Shown here: in pieces, positions 1 to 11,380 of the stretch
How positions within the stretch are numbered: position 1 is the first letter of the stretch
Layout: the number at the start of each line of letters is the position of its first letter
Source: Nilaparvata lugens
Taxonomy: Eukaryota > Arthropoda > Insecta > Hemiptera > Delphacidae
NCBI RefSeq assembly: GCF_014356525.2
Contig: NC_052511.1
Location: 29,814,437-29,878,436 of the forward strand
DNA length: 64,000 nt
Reading direction: 5' to 3'
Translations under genes and position numbers: made by a program
Notes under the pieces: model-generated
The model's database searches: none
Told to the model about the DNA's origin: nothing
What the model saw: the letters and a program-made list of their open reading frames with translations, nothing else

Positions 1-653
1 ATAACGCTGCTCAAAGTTGAGCAATTTAGTTTTGACTGCTAGTAGTTTTTGAAAATCATTTTCAGCATTGATTTTAAAATTGAAATACTCAGTATAAAGC
101 CAAGATAGATTTTTAATGATGCCACTTCTCACAGTGAGAAGGCTGTTTCGTTTGCCTTTAGGAGGCCAAAACAATAGGTAATGCGAATAATTGCAAAATC
201 AAGTAGTGAATAATTGTTATTTTTATTGTTGAATTAATTGTGATGTAAGTTTCAAAATACATAAGTTGAATGTGATGCCAATTGTAAAGACTTTCAAATT
301 GTAAAGAAACAAATTGTAAAGAAACAAGATTCAAAAAAATAAAATGATTTTGTATTCAAAATTTTGAATATTATTCAATGTCCTGAAATGACAAACTCTT
401 TGATTGCCTTTGTAGGCACAGCTCATAAGTAAGATAAATCTATATAAGTAAATGAACAATAACAGTATGAATGATAATGAATGAATGAAAATAGATAGAT
501 GAATGAAAAAGAATGGATGATATTACAAATTTATGATGAATATACAATTACTCAACCTGAGTATCTTGAGGATGTCGAAAGCTGTCAAAGATTGTAGGCA
601 TTTGTAAGAAATGCTCCGGCAATGGAAATCATCATCACCATACCGGCCAGAGA
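1..653. other. AT-rich stretch, no gene seen
   Basis: I see no supported gene here. There is a short hairpin near 127-144 (CTTCTCAC / GTGAGAAG) and GAATGA-like simple repeats near 465-520. The open frames across 523-1059 have no recognisable domain or composition. Confidence 0.5.
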
Positions 654-741
654 GTGGGAGGGTATACGTAACCCCAAAGTGGAATGCTAAATTGCACAGT
701 CGACCAAGTGAGTGGGAGGGTATATGGAACCCCAAAGTGGA
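654..741 (+). repeat. 30-bp direct repeat pair, spacing 58 bp
   Basis: Two copies of a segment starting GTGGGAGGGTATA and ending CCCCAAAGTGGA lie at 654-683 and 712-741. They differ at a few positions. No other copy is seen in the window and the function is unknown. Confidence 0.7.
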
Positions 742-1661
742 TGCAATTTCGACTGTCAATAGAGACTGCAGACCTTTATCGGTAGATTCGATTGTAGGTA
801 GAATTGTAGAACAGATTCGGTAGCAGATTGATTCGAGAGATGTAGAGAGATTGATTGAGTTTCCCAAAATCCAAACTGTGGACAGAGGAAAAGAAAATAC
901 CCTACGGTAAGAAAATATGTTGACTGTAGCAACAGCGCTCTGAACTACACAGAGTTCAGAGTACAAAGAGTTTGAAAACAAGAATATGAAATAAAGATTT
1001 GTAGAAACATCAAGCAATCTTGATGATCTTGGAATTTTGCAGAAATGCAATGGAATCAAAATGCTAAATTGACATTTTTTAAAAAAGATTGAAATAGATG
1101 AACAATGTAAAATTGGAAAGAGCTTTAAACTAAATTCTAAAAATTGAATTCAGAAAAGCGTGTTCAAATGGAAAGTGAGGTTACACCTACCAGAAGTTTG
1201 AGATTCAAACACAATCCGTGAAGACATACAAGTTGTTTGATTGAATTAGGCCAATATTTATCGCAAATATGCCAATGAAACATGAAAGTACTGAATATTC
1301 AGCTGGAATAAATTCAAATTCGAAAATTGAAAACAAGAGCTGGCCAATTCCCACATTCCGGAATCGAGTTGAAACAAAGAAGCAGCACACCAGCGCCACA
1401 CAAGCCGAGAGGAGCAAAACCTACCTACAACGATTTCCGCAAGTGAGAAATGCAAGAATAAAGATACAAAACACAAATATTATTCAAAAGCAAGTGAAAA
1501 AGGACAAATTTGAAATTAATCAAATAATACTAGACAACAAATTGAAATTATTACAAAGATACAAATATTGAAAACAATGCAGACTAAATCTGCCAAACGT
1601 TGGCTATACTGGCAAAGTGCTAAGTTCAAAAATCAAGGATGATGCAAATTGAGTTTTAACA
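742..1661. other. No feature recognised
   Basis: AT-rich sequence without a supported gene or clear repeat. The small frames on both strands around 1205-1571 show no domain signature. Confidence 0.4.
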
Positions 1662-2437
1662 AAGGCTACTCAATCCACCCCTTGTGTGAATTCCGCACAA
1701 TGCTTACTGGCTTGTTTACTCTGTGACTTCTGTCTCCTTTGTTTCTATCTTCCCTCATCATACTGTACTGTACAATTAATACTACCAGCTACACATATTT
1801 ACAGTTAGGTTTTTCAGTATAGTGCATCCTTCACACAATAAGGCTACTCAATCCACCCCTTGTGTGAATTCCGCACAATGCTTACTGGCTTGTTTACTCT
1901 GTGACTTCTGTCTCCTTTGTTTCTATCTTTCCTCATCATACTGTACTGTACAATTAATACTACCAGCTACCCATATTTACAGTTGGGTTTTTCAGTATAG
2001 TGCATCCTTCACACAATAAGGCTACTCAATCCACCCCTTGTGTGAATTCCGCACAATGCTTACTGGCTTGTTTACTCTGTGACTTCTGTCTCCTTTGTTT
2101 CTATCTTTCCTCATCATACTGTACTGTACAATTAATACTACCAGCTACACATATTTACAGTTAGGTTTTTCAGCATAGTGCATCCTTCACACAATAAGGC
2201 TACTCAATCCACCCCTGTGTGAATTCCGCACAATGCTTACTGGCTTGTTTACTCTGTGACTTCTGTCTCCTTTGTTTCTATCTTTCCTCATCATACTATA
2301 CTGTACAATTAATACTACCAGCTACACATATTTACAGTTAGGTTTTTCAGCATAGTGCATCCTTCACACAATAAGGCTACTCAATCCACCCCTTGTGTGA
2401 ATTCCGCACAATGCTTACTGGCTTGTTTACTCTGTGA
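1662..2437 (+). repeat. Tandem repeat, 178-bp unit, about 4.4 copies
   Basis: Unit starts (AAGGCTACTCAATCC) fall at 1662, 1840, 2018, 2196 and 2373, so the period is 178, 178, 178 and 177 bp. The copies are nearly identical and the last breaks off after about 65 bp. Each unit contains an imperfect palindrome around the GAATTC in TGTGTGAATTCCGCACA. The high identity points to recent amplification or ongoing homogenisation. It lies on the 3' side of a minus-strand gag relic, so it may be a variable-number region of that retroelement or an independent minisatellite. Confidence 0.93.
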
Positions 2438-2930
2438 ACAATACATTCTCCATCTCTCTCCTTCTCATGTTGCTCGCTCATCTCGCAAGTGTTACCACTT
2501 TCTCTTTCCACTCTAGCCCTTACACTTTCATTTTGTCCTTCTTGTGAGTCATTTGCTGTCCTTCTCCCTTCATTGTTTGTTGATTGTTCACAGGCTACTG
2601 TCCATTTTCTATTATTATGATTTCTTCAATATCATCTATTCACACTAATGCACTTATTATATAATATTATTTACATACTTTCTCAACTAGAAAATTGCTC
2701 CATTCAATAATTAGTTCTAGGGATTATCACGGCACCTCATTTCATATTTTCCATCTCATTGTTCACCTCTTCTCCAGTTATCATCTGAAAACGATCATTT
2801 TCCTTGGAAGTTATTTTGTCCTCCTCTATTCCAGTTAGTTCTCTGTTGACTGGTGTTTGCTCCATTATCAATGACATTACTTCCTTGCGAGTAGTGCTCA
2901 CAATTATTGATTGTTCCCCTAGATCTGAAA
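2438..2930 (-). other. Possible continuation of the gag relic, frame lost
   Basis: The minus strand next to the gag relic keeps an acidic, mostly open frame from about 2960 to 2740 (for example SIIVSTTRKEV) in a different frame from the last gag segment. This may be the decayed gag C-terminus. The rest of the stretch is featureless. Confidence 0.3.
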
Positions 2931-3830
2931 TTATCGTCTCCTCTTCAATTGTGGATCCCTCTCTTCAAACTGTTGACTCTGTTTTCCTTCATGAAGCTCC
3001 TTTATAGCATTTTCGTGTTTATGATACAGTTTTTCTCCTTTCTCTCCTGCTTGACTCTGCTGACTGCGTGGCTGATTCACGTCTCTCCTCCTCCAATTCA
3101 CATTTGGTGACGAATTGGTGTTCTGCCAATTAGCATTCTGGTCGCTATTCCATTTTCCATCTCGAATGAATCCTTCTCTTCCCTTATCGCCGTTGAAAGT
3201 CAGACTGTTGTTCTGACACTGCTGTCCTTTACCAATCTCCTGCTCTCTTCTTTTCATTTGCGGACTTTTTCTCTCTTCTCTTTGTACCCATACATTCTTC
3301 TCTTCTTGTTCTCGCTTCTCCCTTAGTTCATTCTTCTCAACATCGATATTTTGCAAGCTCCATTCTTCCAATAGTTTTTCCATCTCGGGCACTGTCTTAA
3401 CATTCCTATTGAATCTAGCTGTTTCTAGTCCAGTTCCATAATGTTTGACTAGTTTCATTATAATTTCTCAATCCGAGAGTGCCGGTGTCAAATTCCTTGC
3501 TATGAGCATCTGCTTTATGAAGTACTCACTTCCATTTAATTTCCTCCCTCTAATAAATTTTCCGGTTCTCAATCTCTCTCGCACTGAATCTTGAATGAGT
3601 TGGCTCCAGAATTTATTAGTGAAACGCTCCTCAAATTGTTCTAGAGAGTCAATGCTAGCCTGAATAATCATCCACCATGCTGAGTGTTAACTATCAAATG
3701 ACTTTTCAATGATGCTTGATTGCTCACTCCAGTTAACTTTCCCACTATGCTGCAAATACTCTTTCAACTTAATCAAAAATTGCATAGGATTCTCCAGATA
3801 TTTCTCAAATTTTGGCACTTCATATTGTAC
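2931..3830 (-). pseudogene. Gypsy-like gag relic
   Basis: This is a capsid-type Gag fragment of an LTR retrotransposon. It is clearly related to the better preserved gag at 56033-57610: shared blocks include a VPKF...ENP.QFLIK segment, AWWMI.Q, GKF.RGRKLN..EYFIKQ and ARFNRN.KTV. The order matches the intact relative for about 270 residues, followed by a basic N/Q/R-rich tail. Two in-frame stops interrupt it, one near 3690 before the AWWM block and one near 3468 after PALSD. The tail then runs in a frame ending at 2931. No protease, RT or LTR follows it on the 3' side; instead there is the 178-bp tandem repeat. I take it as a dead, truncated copy from the same lineage as the 53-58 kb element. 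Confidence 0.85.
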
Positions 3831-6460
3831 TATTCATTCGGCACTACTCATTGTATAACAGTTATAATAATTGTCAACATGTTTCAATCAAACATACCTA
3901 ATTCTATTTACACATTTGTCCTTAGCCTAAGAATCCAGATTAATCTAACTTATTCAGCTTATAATAATTATTAAATTATAATTCATTGTACAACATATGT
4001 TTTTTGAATAATTTATACAAAGCCTAACCCACTTCATGACCTAATTTATTTAGACATCTACAACTCAAATCATGTTTATCCAAATAATTGCTTCAATAAT
4101 ATTCAAATGCTAACATGTGGTAAAATATTTTAGCATATGCTAACCACGTGGTAATGTTGTAAACTACATAATATCTATATTTCACTTCTCTCCAAACTAT
4201 ATATCTATATTGCTATATGCAATCTACATTTACCTGCCATCAACTTATGCTATAGCTATATACAAGGGTTAACACAAAACACAGTGGGCCATGTGGTTTC
4301 TATTGTAAACGTGTCTGTGAATAACATTAAGAATATTGTTAGCAAGTTTCCATGGGAGAATTGATTTTGTTTCAAACTATTTTGAAAAGAATAATGACCC
4401 CTGTCGTCTGGCTAGGTAGGCTATTCAACTGTATTCTCAATAGTTTTGAGAAATGGTTCTTTTTATTATTCTAGCTCTCGAGCATCCATATTCTTACAAT
4501 ACAATATGTTCAGAGCACGCATTACAACAAATAACAGAAATCTACAATTTTTCAATTTTAGGAGAGCATGTGGTCACCATTTGTGCTCACCCGTTAGATG
4601 CTATAAATTTAGTGGAGAGACGCGCATAAGGATACCTCAAGGATCGAAAATTTCAAACACTCATAACTTTCAACACAATGATCAGATCTCATAGTACCAC
4701 AGCTCTTTCTTCTCAGCTCGTCAAGACGGGTTCAAAAAAATGCATAATGAGTATTCATGAGTCGAATTCGATTGAAAAATATGAAATTCATTCTTGAGTA
4801 TGGATTCACCAGTATTTCAATACACAAAGATATTACCAATAATTCAGAGCTTGGTAACCCATAATTATAAAAAAAAGACTTGATCTTGAATTTTAGAACT
4901 GAATTTGAATTTTTTCTCCTCTTTTAACTGTAAACGGAATAATATGATCATAATGTGTAAGATTCGATCATAAAAAATCAAGAAATTGGATATAATTTCC
5001 TCATATTAACGGTCTAGGAAGTGCTATGATGGGAAACAGTGATTCAAGATGAATTCTAGGCAACTGAGATCATAGAGGATGGAATTGTCTACAATTTGGA
5101 ATCAATCATGAGTTTCTATTATATATCAGACTCATTTTAAAGAATCACCATTTTTAAAATCGGCTGTAACTTTCTAATAATACTGGGATCGAGAATATTC
5201 TTCATTGTATTGGAAAGAGAAAATACTTTTCCACATCCTTACCAGATTTTGAAATTTTATTTGAAGTATATCATGGTCCGAAATCTGAATGTGATAACAA
5301 TGGAGTTGCTGATGATGATTAAAGCTAAAACTCAAGCGTTTTCCAAAACACATGGATCATTGATGTCAGGTTTACCTGGAAATTTATATGAGATGGAACC
5401 CTCTACCTGTAGAGCACAAAATTATGCTCAGAGGAATCTCGAATTATACATTTAAATTGTAACAATCGGAATATATTGGTTGTAGATCAAAAACTAAAAT
5501 TCATCAAAATTATTTTTTTCTTGAAATTTTACTTATTTTTGAAAAAAATGTAACTAAGTACTCATTGAAGATAGAGAATTCGAAATAATTTCATTTTATT
5601 AGGAATTTCACAATCTGAATAAAAGGAAGGAGCAAATTTTTCTCATCAATTACAGGATTTGGAGAAAATAACTTAAAACAGGATAATGAACCGAAATTAT
5701 GAGGTTTATGGGCCACTCTGTATGTAGCACAAGGAAATTTATGTATCCAAACAATATATTGAAGAATCAGAACTACAATAAAAAATGCAAACATAGAGAT
5801 TTTCCAAACACTTAAAAACCGCCGATTTATATAGTTACATCACAATATTTTATAAGATCATTATTCAAATTGCATTCAATCTTCATTCTCACTAATCATT
5901 ATTATACTTTGTAAAATTCGTTGAATAAATAGCAATACTGTCATTTATTGTGAATTAGTGTATAAGCCAGAATATATTGTAACATATTGAGACATACAAA
6001 CGGGCGGCTGTAGAAGCAAATTTCGTCCAAATTGTCTTGCTACCAATATTGCTACTGCTCTGTAGTGAGATTCACTTTAAACTGTCAGCATTAGTTGAAA
6101 GAGAACATTGATGCTATTTATAAGTATGCTGACACACAACGAAGCTGCTCTATGGTAGCATTCTTATTCAACTCTCAGTATTAAATGAACGGGAACAGTA
6201 TTGATATCATCGTCTGTAGTTGCCATGATGACTGTCAATTATGGAGACTCACAAACTGATGTTTTTGTTTTATAACATGTTACAAATTCAAACTATCAAA
6301 CTTTTGTTGTATAACAAAAGTTTTATAACTTTTTTATCTAACAAAAGTTACATATAACAAAGTTACACAGTGTAAACACAGCTTTAGAAACATGAGTTAT
6401 TAACTTTTTTCAAGAGAAATTTTTGACGATTCAGTCAAGTTAATAACTTTTTGTTAATTA
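3831..6460. other. No gene seen; old repeat fragments likely
   Basis: AT-rich DNA without a supported gene. The segment ending near 5716 (GGGCCACTCTGTAT) shares that 14-mer with about 25552-25565 and so probably belongs to a dispersed repeat. Near 6300-6370 there are several overlapping copies of AACAAAAGTT-like sequence. Confidence 0.45.
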
Positions 6461-7419
6461 GGCTAGCTTCACATGCTTTCGGTTCCATTCGGTTCGGTTC
6501 GTTTTTGGTTCGGTTCTGCTCGTTACCGAAAACGAATGAAGCTTTCATACATGTCAGGTTTTAATTCGTATGGTTCTAATTAGGTATTCTCTTCTCAAAC
6601 ACAGGTTTGTTTGGATTTTCACAGTTCATGCTTGTATATTCAAATATAACAGTTGGTGTCAAAATTGTGAGATGTTATTTCTTGAACAACAAAATTTTAA
6701 AGTTAATTAAAAATGTGAATTATTTATAAATAGTTTCTTTCTGATTATGTTAATTTTGGAAGTTCAGAGAGATTATTTTTTTAATTGAAAATTTGTTCCT
6801 TGTTTTGACACATGGTATAAAAAACTTTATCTCTTCTCTCCATTGATGAAATCATGTAATATTCATGGAAAAATAAAAATAAAAATAAAAATTCTCATCA
6901 AGTTTTAATTTATATCTTTCATATTTTTATAGCAAACTATTCATTGAAAAAAAAATGTTTCTGTGAACTAACAGAAATGAATTGACCATATGATTTTGAC
7001 TTGGAAAATTTTGAAACAGATAATCACAATATATCAGGTTAAAATAGAAACAAAAAAAGCAAGCGTGTGTAAAAGGCTTTGTTTTTTCCGGTTTCCCTAG
7101 CAACGAATTCGAATATAATGAAATCTATTCGTGTCGAGGGGGCGTTCGGTGCTATGCGGTTGCTATTCGGTACCGAATTCAAACCGAATCATCGTTTCAC
7201 ACTTATTGGAATTCGCTGAAAACGAAATGAACCGAACCGAACCGAAAGTGTGTGAAAGGAGCCTCTTGCTAGCAACGAATTGAAACCTGATGGAATTTAT
7301 TAGAGTCAAGTGGGCATGCTATGCGGTTTCTATTCGGTACCGAATTCAAACCGAATTACCGTTTCACACTTATTGGAATTTGCCGAAAATGAAACGAACC
7401 GAAAGAGTGTGAAACTAGC
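6461..7419. mobile_element. Inverted-repeat DNA element rich in CGGTTCGGTT
   Basis: The left end GGCTAGCTTCACA and the right end TGTGAAACTAGC (read inward) form terminal inverted repeats. They continue into CTTTCGGTTC-type repeats, so the arms are rich in CGGTT/AACCG. Both ends are flanked by TTA, consistent with the 3-bp TTA/TAA target duplication of PIF/Harbinger-type elements. The last about 330 bp is a tandem duplication with a period near 172 bp (about 7096 and 7268), which gives a second, more internal copy of the right end at about 7245-7263. There is no coding sequence, so it is non-autonomous. Confidence 0.7.
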
Positions 7420-7780
7420 ATTACTCATGTTATCAACTCCGGTGCAGACGCAGCTTTACACTCTAAAGTCACGTAGAAATCCAATGAATGGAAACGAGCT
7501 AACTCAAGACTCAACAGTTAGGGAATGGAAAATTCAGTTATAAAATCAATGATAAATGCTATATTATTATCCCACTGCCATGTAAGTGATTAATATAATT
7601 GATATATATATAAAAAATTGATACTGCTCTCAACACTTATTCAAATAAAATATATCCATCACAATAAATTATTGCAAAAATAAATTAAGCACTAGCTTAC
7701 TTGTGCTGCTACAGCTGTATAATAGAATCATATGAATGATAGGGGAAAAATATTATTAAAATTGTTTGCAAAAAAAAGAG

Positions 7781-7855
7781 GAAATGAGGGGAATCGAACC
7801 CATACTATCAGCGTTCTAAGCAGACTCTCCACCACCTTGACAAGGTGGTTTGTTA
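7781..7855 (-). other. tRNA-like segment, possible SINE head
   Basis: On the minus strand GGGTTCGATTCCCC (7788-7801) is a perfect T-arm/B-box. About 50 bp of tRNA-like spacing precedes it, and AGAGG plus A/T-rich sequence follows. I could not fold a complete cloverleaf, and the 5' side has no good A box. A tRNA-derived SINE or degraded tRNA is more likely than a working tRNA gene. Confidence 0.35.
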
Positions 7856-8192
7856 TATACAAGGGTCAAAACAGCAAAATCATGAACAACTCAAGTAGGA
7901 TGAATTTGTATGTTTTCGAGCTTTTTTTCACAACTTTTCCCGCCCTCCTCCCACCACCGCACCAATCCTGTGTACCCCACATCTCTCCCGCCCCTGCCCT
8001 ACCACACCCCGCTCCAACCCTGCCTCTTAGAAGGAGATGGAGAAGAAACTCTCTCACCCTCTTTCACTCTCTCTCTCTCTAACTCTCTCCCCAACTCCGC
8101 CCTCCTAGGTAAAAATAAAGGCAGCTATTCTATTCTATTCTCTCTGTCTATATATATATATATTGTGTAACGTATCAAAATCCGATGGATGA

Positions 8193-8201
8193 ATATATAT
8201 A

Positions 8202-8262
<61 letters not shown>
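8193..8262. repeat. (TA)n microsatellite
   Basis: An almost uninterrupted TA run of about 70 bp directly beside the left arm of the large palindrome. A shorter TA run lies at about 8150-8164. Confidence 0.95.
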
Positions 8263-8265
<3 letters not shown>

Positions 8266-8274
8266 AAATATAAT

Positions 8275-8499
8275 ATCCAAAGATGTCATTTGAGATAATG
8301 ATGAAACATCAGAAAGTAAGTGGAACTGCTTATTGGATGTACCCGGTTGATAATTTACCATCTATATAAATATAGATAAATTACAAAATTTAAATTTATC
8401 TCTATTTATATAGATGGTAAATTATCAACCGGGTACATCCAATAAGCAGTTTCACTTACTTTCTGACGTTTCGTCATTATCTCAAATGACATCTTTGGA
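8275..8499. repeat. Large near-perfect palindrome, about 108-bp arms
   Basis: The left arm (8275-8382) and right arm (8393-8499) are reverse complements with only a handful of mismatches, separated by about 10 bp. The RNA or single strand would fold into a long hairpin. The TA run next to the left arm resembles the design of the palindrome at 32184-32653, but the arm sequences differ. Frames drawn across it are hairpin artefacts. Confidence 0.92.
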
Positions 8500-8954
8500 G
8501 CGCAGGTAATCTTACACTGACTCCTGCCTGTGCCTCGAAACTCCTCCTCTTGGTCGGAGGGTGAACCTCCTCCCCTCTCCTTTCTCCACGTGCTCAGCCT
8601 GGTGCTGTTGGGTGGATGGTATTCCCGGAGAAGTGGGGAAGTTGGGGAAAAGTCATGAAAAAAAGCTCAAAAACATACAAATATCATCTTCCGTGCAGTG
8701 CACGGGTTACCTGTTATATATTCAACAATATTTTTATTGATGTTATTAAGCAATGATGATCTCCATAATATGCTTAAAAATTAAAATATAGTGAGCTTAT
8801 AAATGTTATAAATAAATTTTGGATTAATTATATTGCTTTAGACTTTGTTAATTCAAGACATTTCTATTCTGAATTGAAGATGTTTTTTTCTGAGCTGAAT
8901 AATATAATCCTGAATAATATATACTGTTATGTTAATTAGTTTGAATATGCATTT

Positions 8955-9961
8955 GAGAATTGGGAGAGATACTTTTGTTATAACAGCGTTATATAGATCT
9001 CCATCACACTTGTACATAACATAATTTTTCATTGATCTGAGGAAGATTTTGGATGATAATTGAAAGTATTTTCACATCGATCTGGGAGATTTGAACCTCA
9101 ACACAAAAGAACCAAATCAGCACAAGCAACCAGAAGACAATGATAATCTACTCAGTGAATATAGATTCCTACATTGTATAAAGCAGGCAACTCGTAGTGG
9201 AAATAATAGCGCTTCATGTATAGATCATATTCTGATAAAATTTAAAAAAGATATAATACCTACCAATAGTTTTCCCAAATTCTATCCCAGATCATTTTAT
9301 GAGTATTATGGGGATTCAATATGATCCAGTGAAACACAATCACAACAAAAGAAAACCCTACTATGAAAGTATTGATTATGATTAACTTTCATTAGCACTA
9401 ACAAATGAGACCTGGAATTCTGTGTACCTGCAGGAATGCGCTGAAAGTGCTTTGAAGAGAATGATAGAAATATTGAAGAAATACACAGAAGAATGTAAAG
9501 TTATAGAGTATCACACACAGAAAGAAAAAATAAGCCTTGGATCACAAATGGATTAACTATATCAATAAGGAAGGAAGTTAAATTACACAGACAAAGTAAG
9601 AATAATACAGCAAATCTACAGCTAAGAGAGTATTATAGAAGGTACAGAAATTTCCAGCAACTCTAAGCAAACATGGGAAGTAACAAGAGAAATAACTGAA
9701 GTGCAACGGTCAAGAACACAGATTCACCAAATCAACTTGGAAGGGAGAGAATTGAAATCGGGAAATGATAATAAGGATATGGCAAATTCTTTCAATTAAT
9801 TTTCTATTAATATTGGATTAAAACTGGCCCAGGACATCCTAAATAGTGATTGTTATGGCGCAGATGAGCATGCGGCAGCTGATCAAGGAGTCTGCCGGTT
9901 ATTATTCTTTGCACCTGTCAGTGAGGATGAAATGATAAAAATCATAAATAGTCTTAAGCTA
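8955..9961 (+). pseudogene. Non-LTR retrotransposon relic, endonuclease to RT N-terminus
   Basis: Reading the plus strand with a few frame changes gives, in order, ITALYRSPS, IDLGDLN (the GDFN-type endonuclease motif), a CIDHIL block, then KPWITNGL..S.RK...L and REYYRRYRNF, which match the linker between endonuclease and RT in Jockey/CR1-type elements. SEDEMIKIINSL, typical of the start of the RT domain, follows. Two stops lie before the GDLN motif and several frame breaks follow. The coding match stops where an LTR begins at 9962. It is a dead fragment. Confidence 0.75.
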
Positions 9962-10195
9962 ATGTCACCAACTGTTTTTGAAATTACTCAAATAAAGCTC
10001 CTTAACACTATAGGAAGCTATGCTGGTCATGAGGGCCAGTGAATTTCGGCAATCTTGGTTGAAAAAAAAGAATATAACCAAAGTCCAATTGAATCTCATT
10101 TATTTTTTATAATAAGAAATTAAAATATACTCAAATATTCATAACATCTTTCAAAATAATTCGGTTACATAATTTTGATATTTAAAATAATTAAG
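9962..10195 (-). mobile_element. Gypsy-like LTR fragment
   Basis: This segment is the reverse complement of about 40490-40714, with the same order of blocks (GCTATGCTGGTCATGAGG, GGCAATCTTGGTTG, TGAATATTTGAGTATA in LTR sense). At 40714 the match ends in TTACA right before a primer-binding-type sequence. Here the corresponding LTR end begins TGTCACC at 9962. No internal element sequence adjoins it, so it is a solo or truncated LTR placed at the end of the non-LTR relic. The far LTR end is not defined. Confidence 0.7.
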
Positions 10196-10790
10196 TTACA
10201 AAGTCTATATGAAAAACCCAGATATTGAAGATTCTGGTGAAGTGTAGAGAAACACAGATATACAAAGTTAATTCATTATAAAATTCGATGAACTTGGCTG
10301 GATTGCTAACAAAGTGTTAATAATGGAATGTTCTGCTTACCGCACTGATTGTAGATTGAAATATAACTTGGTACAATTAATAATTATATTCTTCTGCTTC
10401 ATGTCATGGTGTTTTTCCTGAGAAAATTCAACTGGGTTATTACAAGATTCAATCAGACATTAGATTATAATTATATATGCTTCCTTAGCATAGTTGAAGA
10501 AAATAAAAATATAAATAATAATGCTGAAACATTATTAAAAGAATGAAAAATCAGTATGCAAAAGTTTGAGGCGTTTCATCATGATTCAGAACAAGAAGTG
10601 CAAGTCAGAGCTTCCTACAGCTGACGAAGGCAAGAGTTTGATCAGACAGTCATACCACTCTAACAAAACATAATCAATAATTTGAGAAAAATAAAAAGCA
10701 AGATGAAAATCTCGAAAGAATCATCCAAAATGAGAAGAAAAAAAAGATAGAATGATCAATTATAACATTTTTTTGAAAAAAATATCAACA
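10196..10790. other. No gene seen; may include the rest of the LTR
   Basis: AT-rich DNA. An LTR start of the form TGTTTTGTTAG on the minus strand at about 10669 is possible but has no matching target duplication. Confidence 0.3.
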
Positions 10791-11300
10791 CCCAGTCAGC
10801 AGTAAGGCTTGATTCAAGGCTTGAATTAGAAGCAGCCTTCACTTGTCAATCAAGGCTGAAGTTGAATCCAGCTGAAAACGATCTTGCTTGACATTCAACT
10901 CGAAGTCCCCTTGAATTTCCATACTAGAATCGAAACCCTTGTTTTTCAAGGCTAACAAACTTGATTGGAATTGAAATTTAATATGGCATTCTATGTATTC
11001 GTTCGAATTTAGCTTTTATTGCATGAGTCAAACAAGTCTTGACTTTGTGCCTTGAACTCCCCTTGTCAGTGAAAGCTAACAGTCTTGTTTAGAATCGATC
11101 TTGAATATGGCTCAAAAGGTATTCATTCGAATTTAGCTTTTATTGCATGAGTCAAACAAGTCTTGACTCTGCCTTGAATACCCCTTGTCAGTTAAAGCCG
11201 ATTTGAATTATCTTGAATATAGCTTGCTACACATTCCCTTGAATTTTGTTTCTATTGTGAGTGTCGAACAATCCTGAAGTAGCCTATTCTACATTATCTT
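10791..11300 (+). mobile_element. DNA element end, family with CCCAGTCAGCA terminus
   Basis: It starts CCCAGTCAGCAGTAAGG and runs into many short self-complementary motifs of the CTTGAATC / TCAAGGCTTGA type. About 120 bp within it is duplicated with a 124-bp period (GTATTC..TTCGAATTTAGC at about 10995 and 11119). A related end in the opposite orientation, TGCTGATTGGG, closes at 33061. There is no coding sequence. The far end of this copy is not recognised; it fades near 11300. Confidence 0.55.
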
Positions 11301-11380
11301 CTTTATATTGTCTATTTCTCATTGTCACTTCCAAAATCTCCTCTAATACAGGGGAGAGGAGATCAACCTGTAGTGATCAT

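Larger units (their letters stand above)
7904..8682. mobile_element. Inverted-repeat-bounded segment, about 780 bp
   Basis: About 45 bp starting ATTTGTATGTTTTCGAGC at 7904 reappears as its reverse complement ending at 8682. That makes a bounded unit containing the pyrimidine-rich tract, the TA microsatellite and the large palindrome. A short hairpin (CCGTGC / GCACGG) lies just outside at about 8692-8706. Target duplications are unclear. It is probably a non-autonomous DNA element, but the boundaries may belong to an older repeat. Confidence 0.5.

Noticed and set aside
523..1059. 178-codon minus-strand frame (with an overlapping plus-strand frame at 611-823)
   Set aside because: No domain signature; composition like the flanking AT-rich DNA; frames on both strands are equally open.
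1662..2437. Possible CRISPR-like array
   Set aside because: The units are contiguous near-identical 178-bp copies with no short repeat/spacer structure, and the context is eukaryotic.
7732..8361. Open frames over the pyrimidine tract and TA repeat
   Set aside because: They arise from low-complexity sequence and the palindrome (Pro/Ser-rich and Ile/Tyr repeats).
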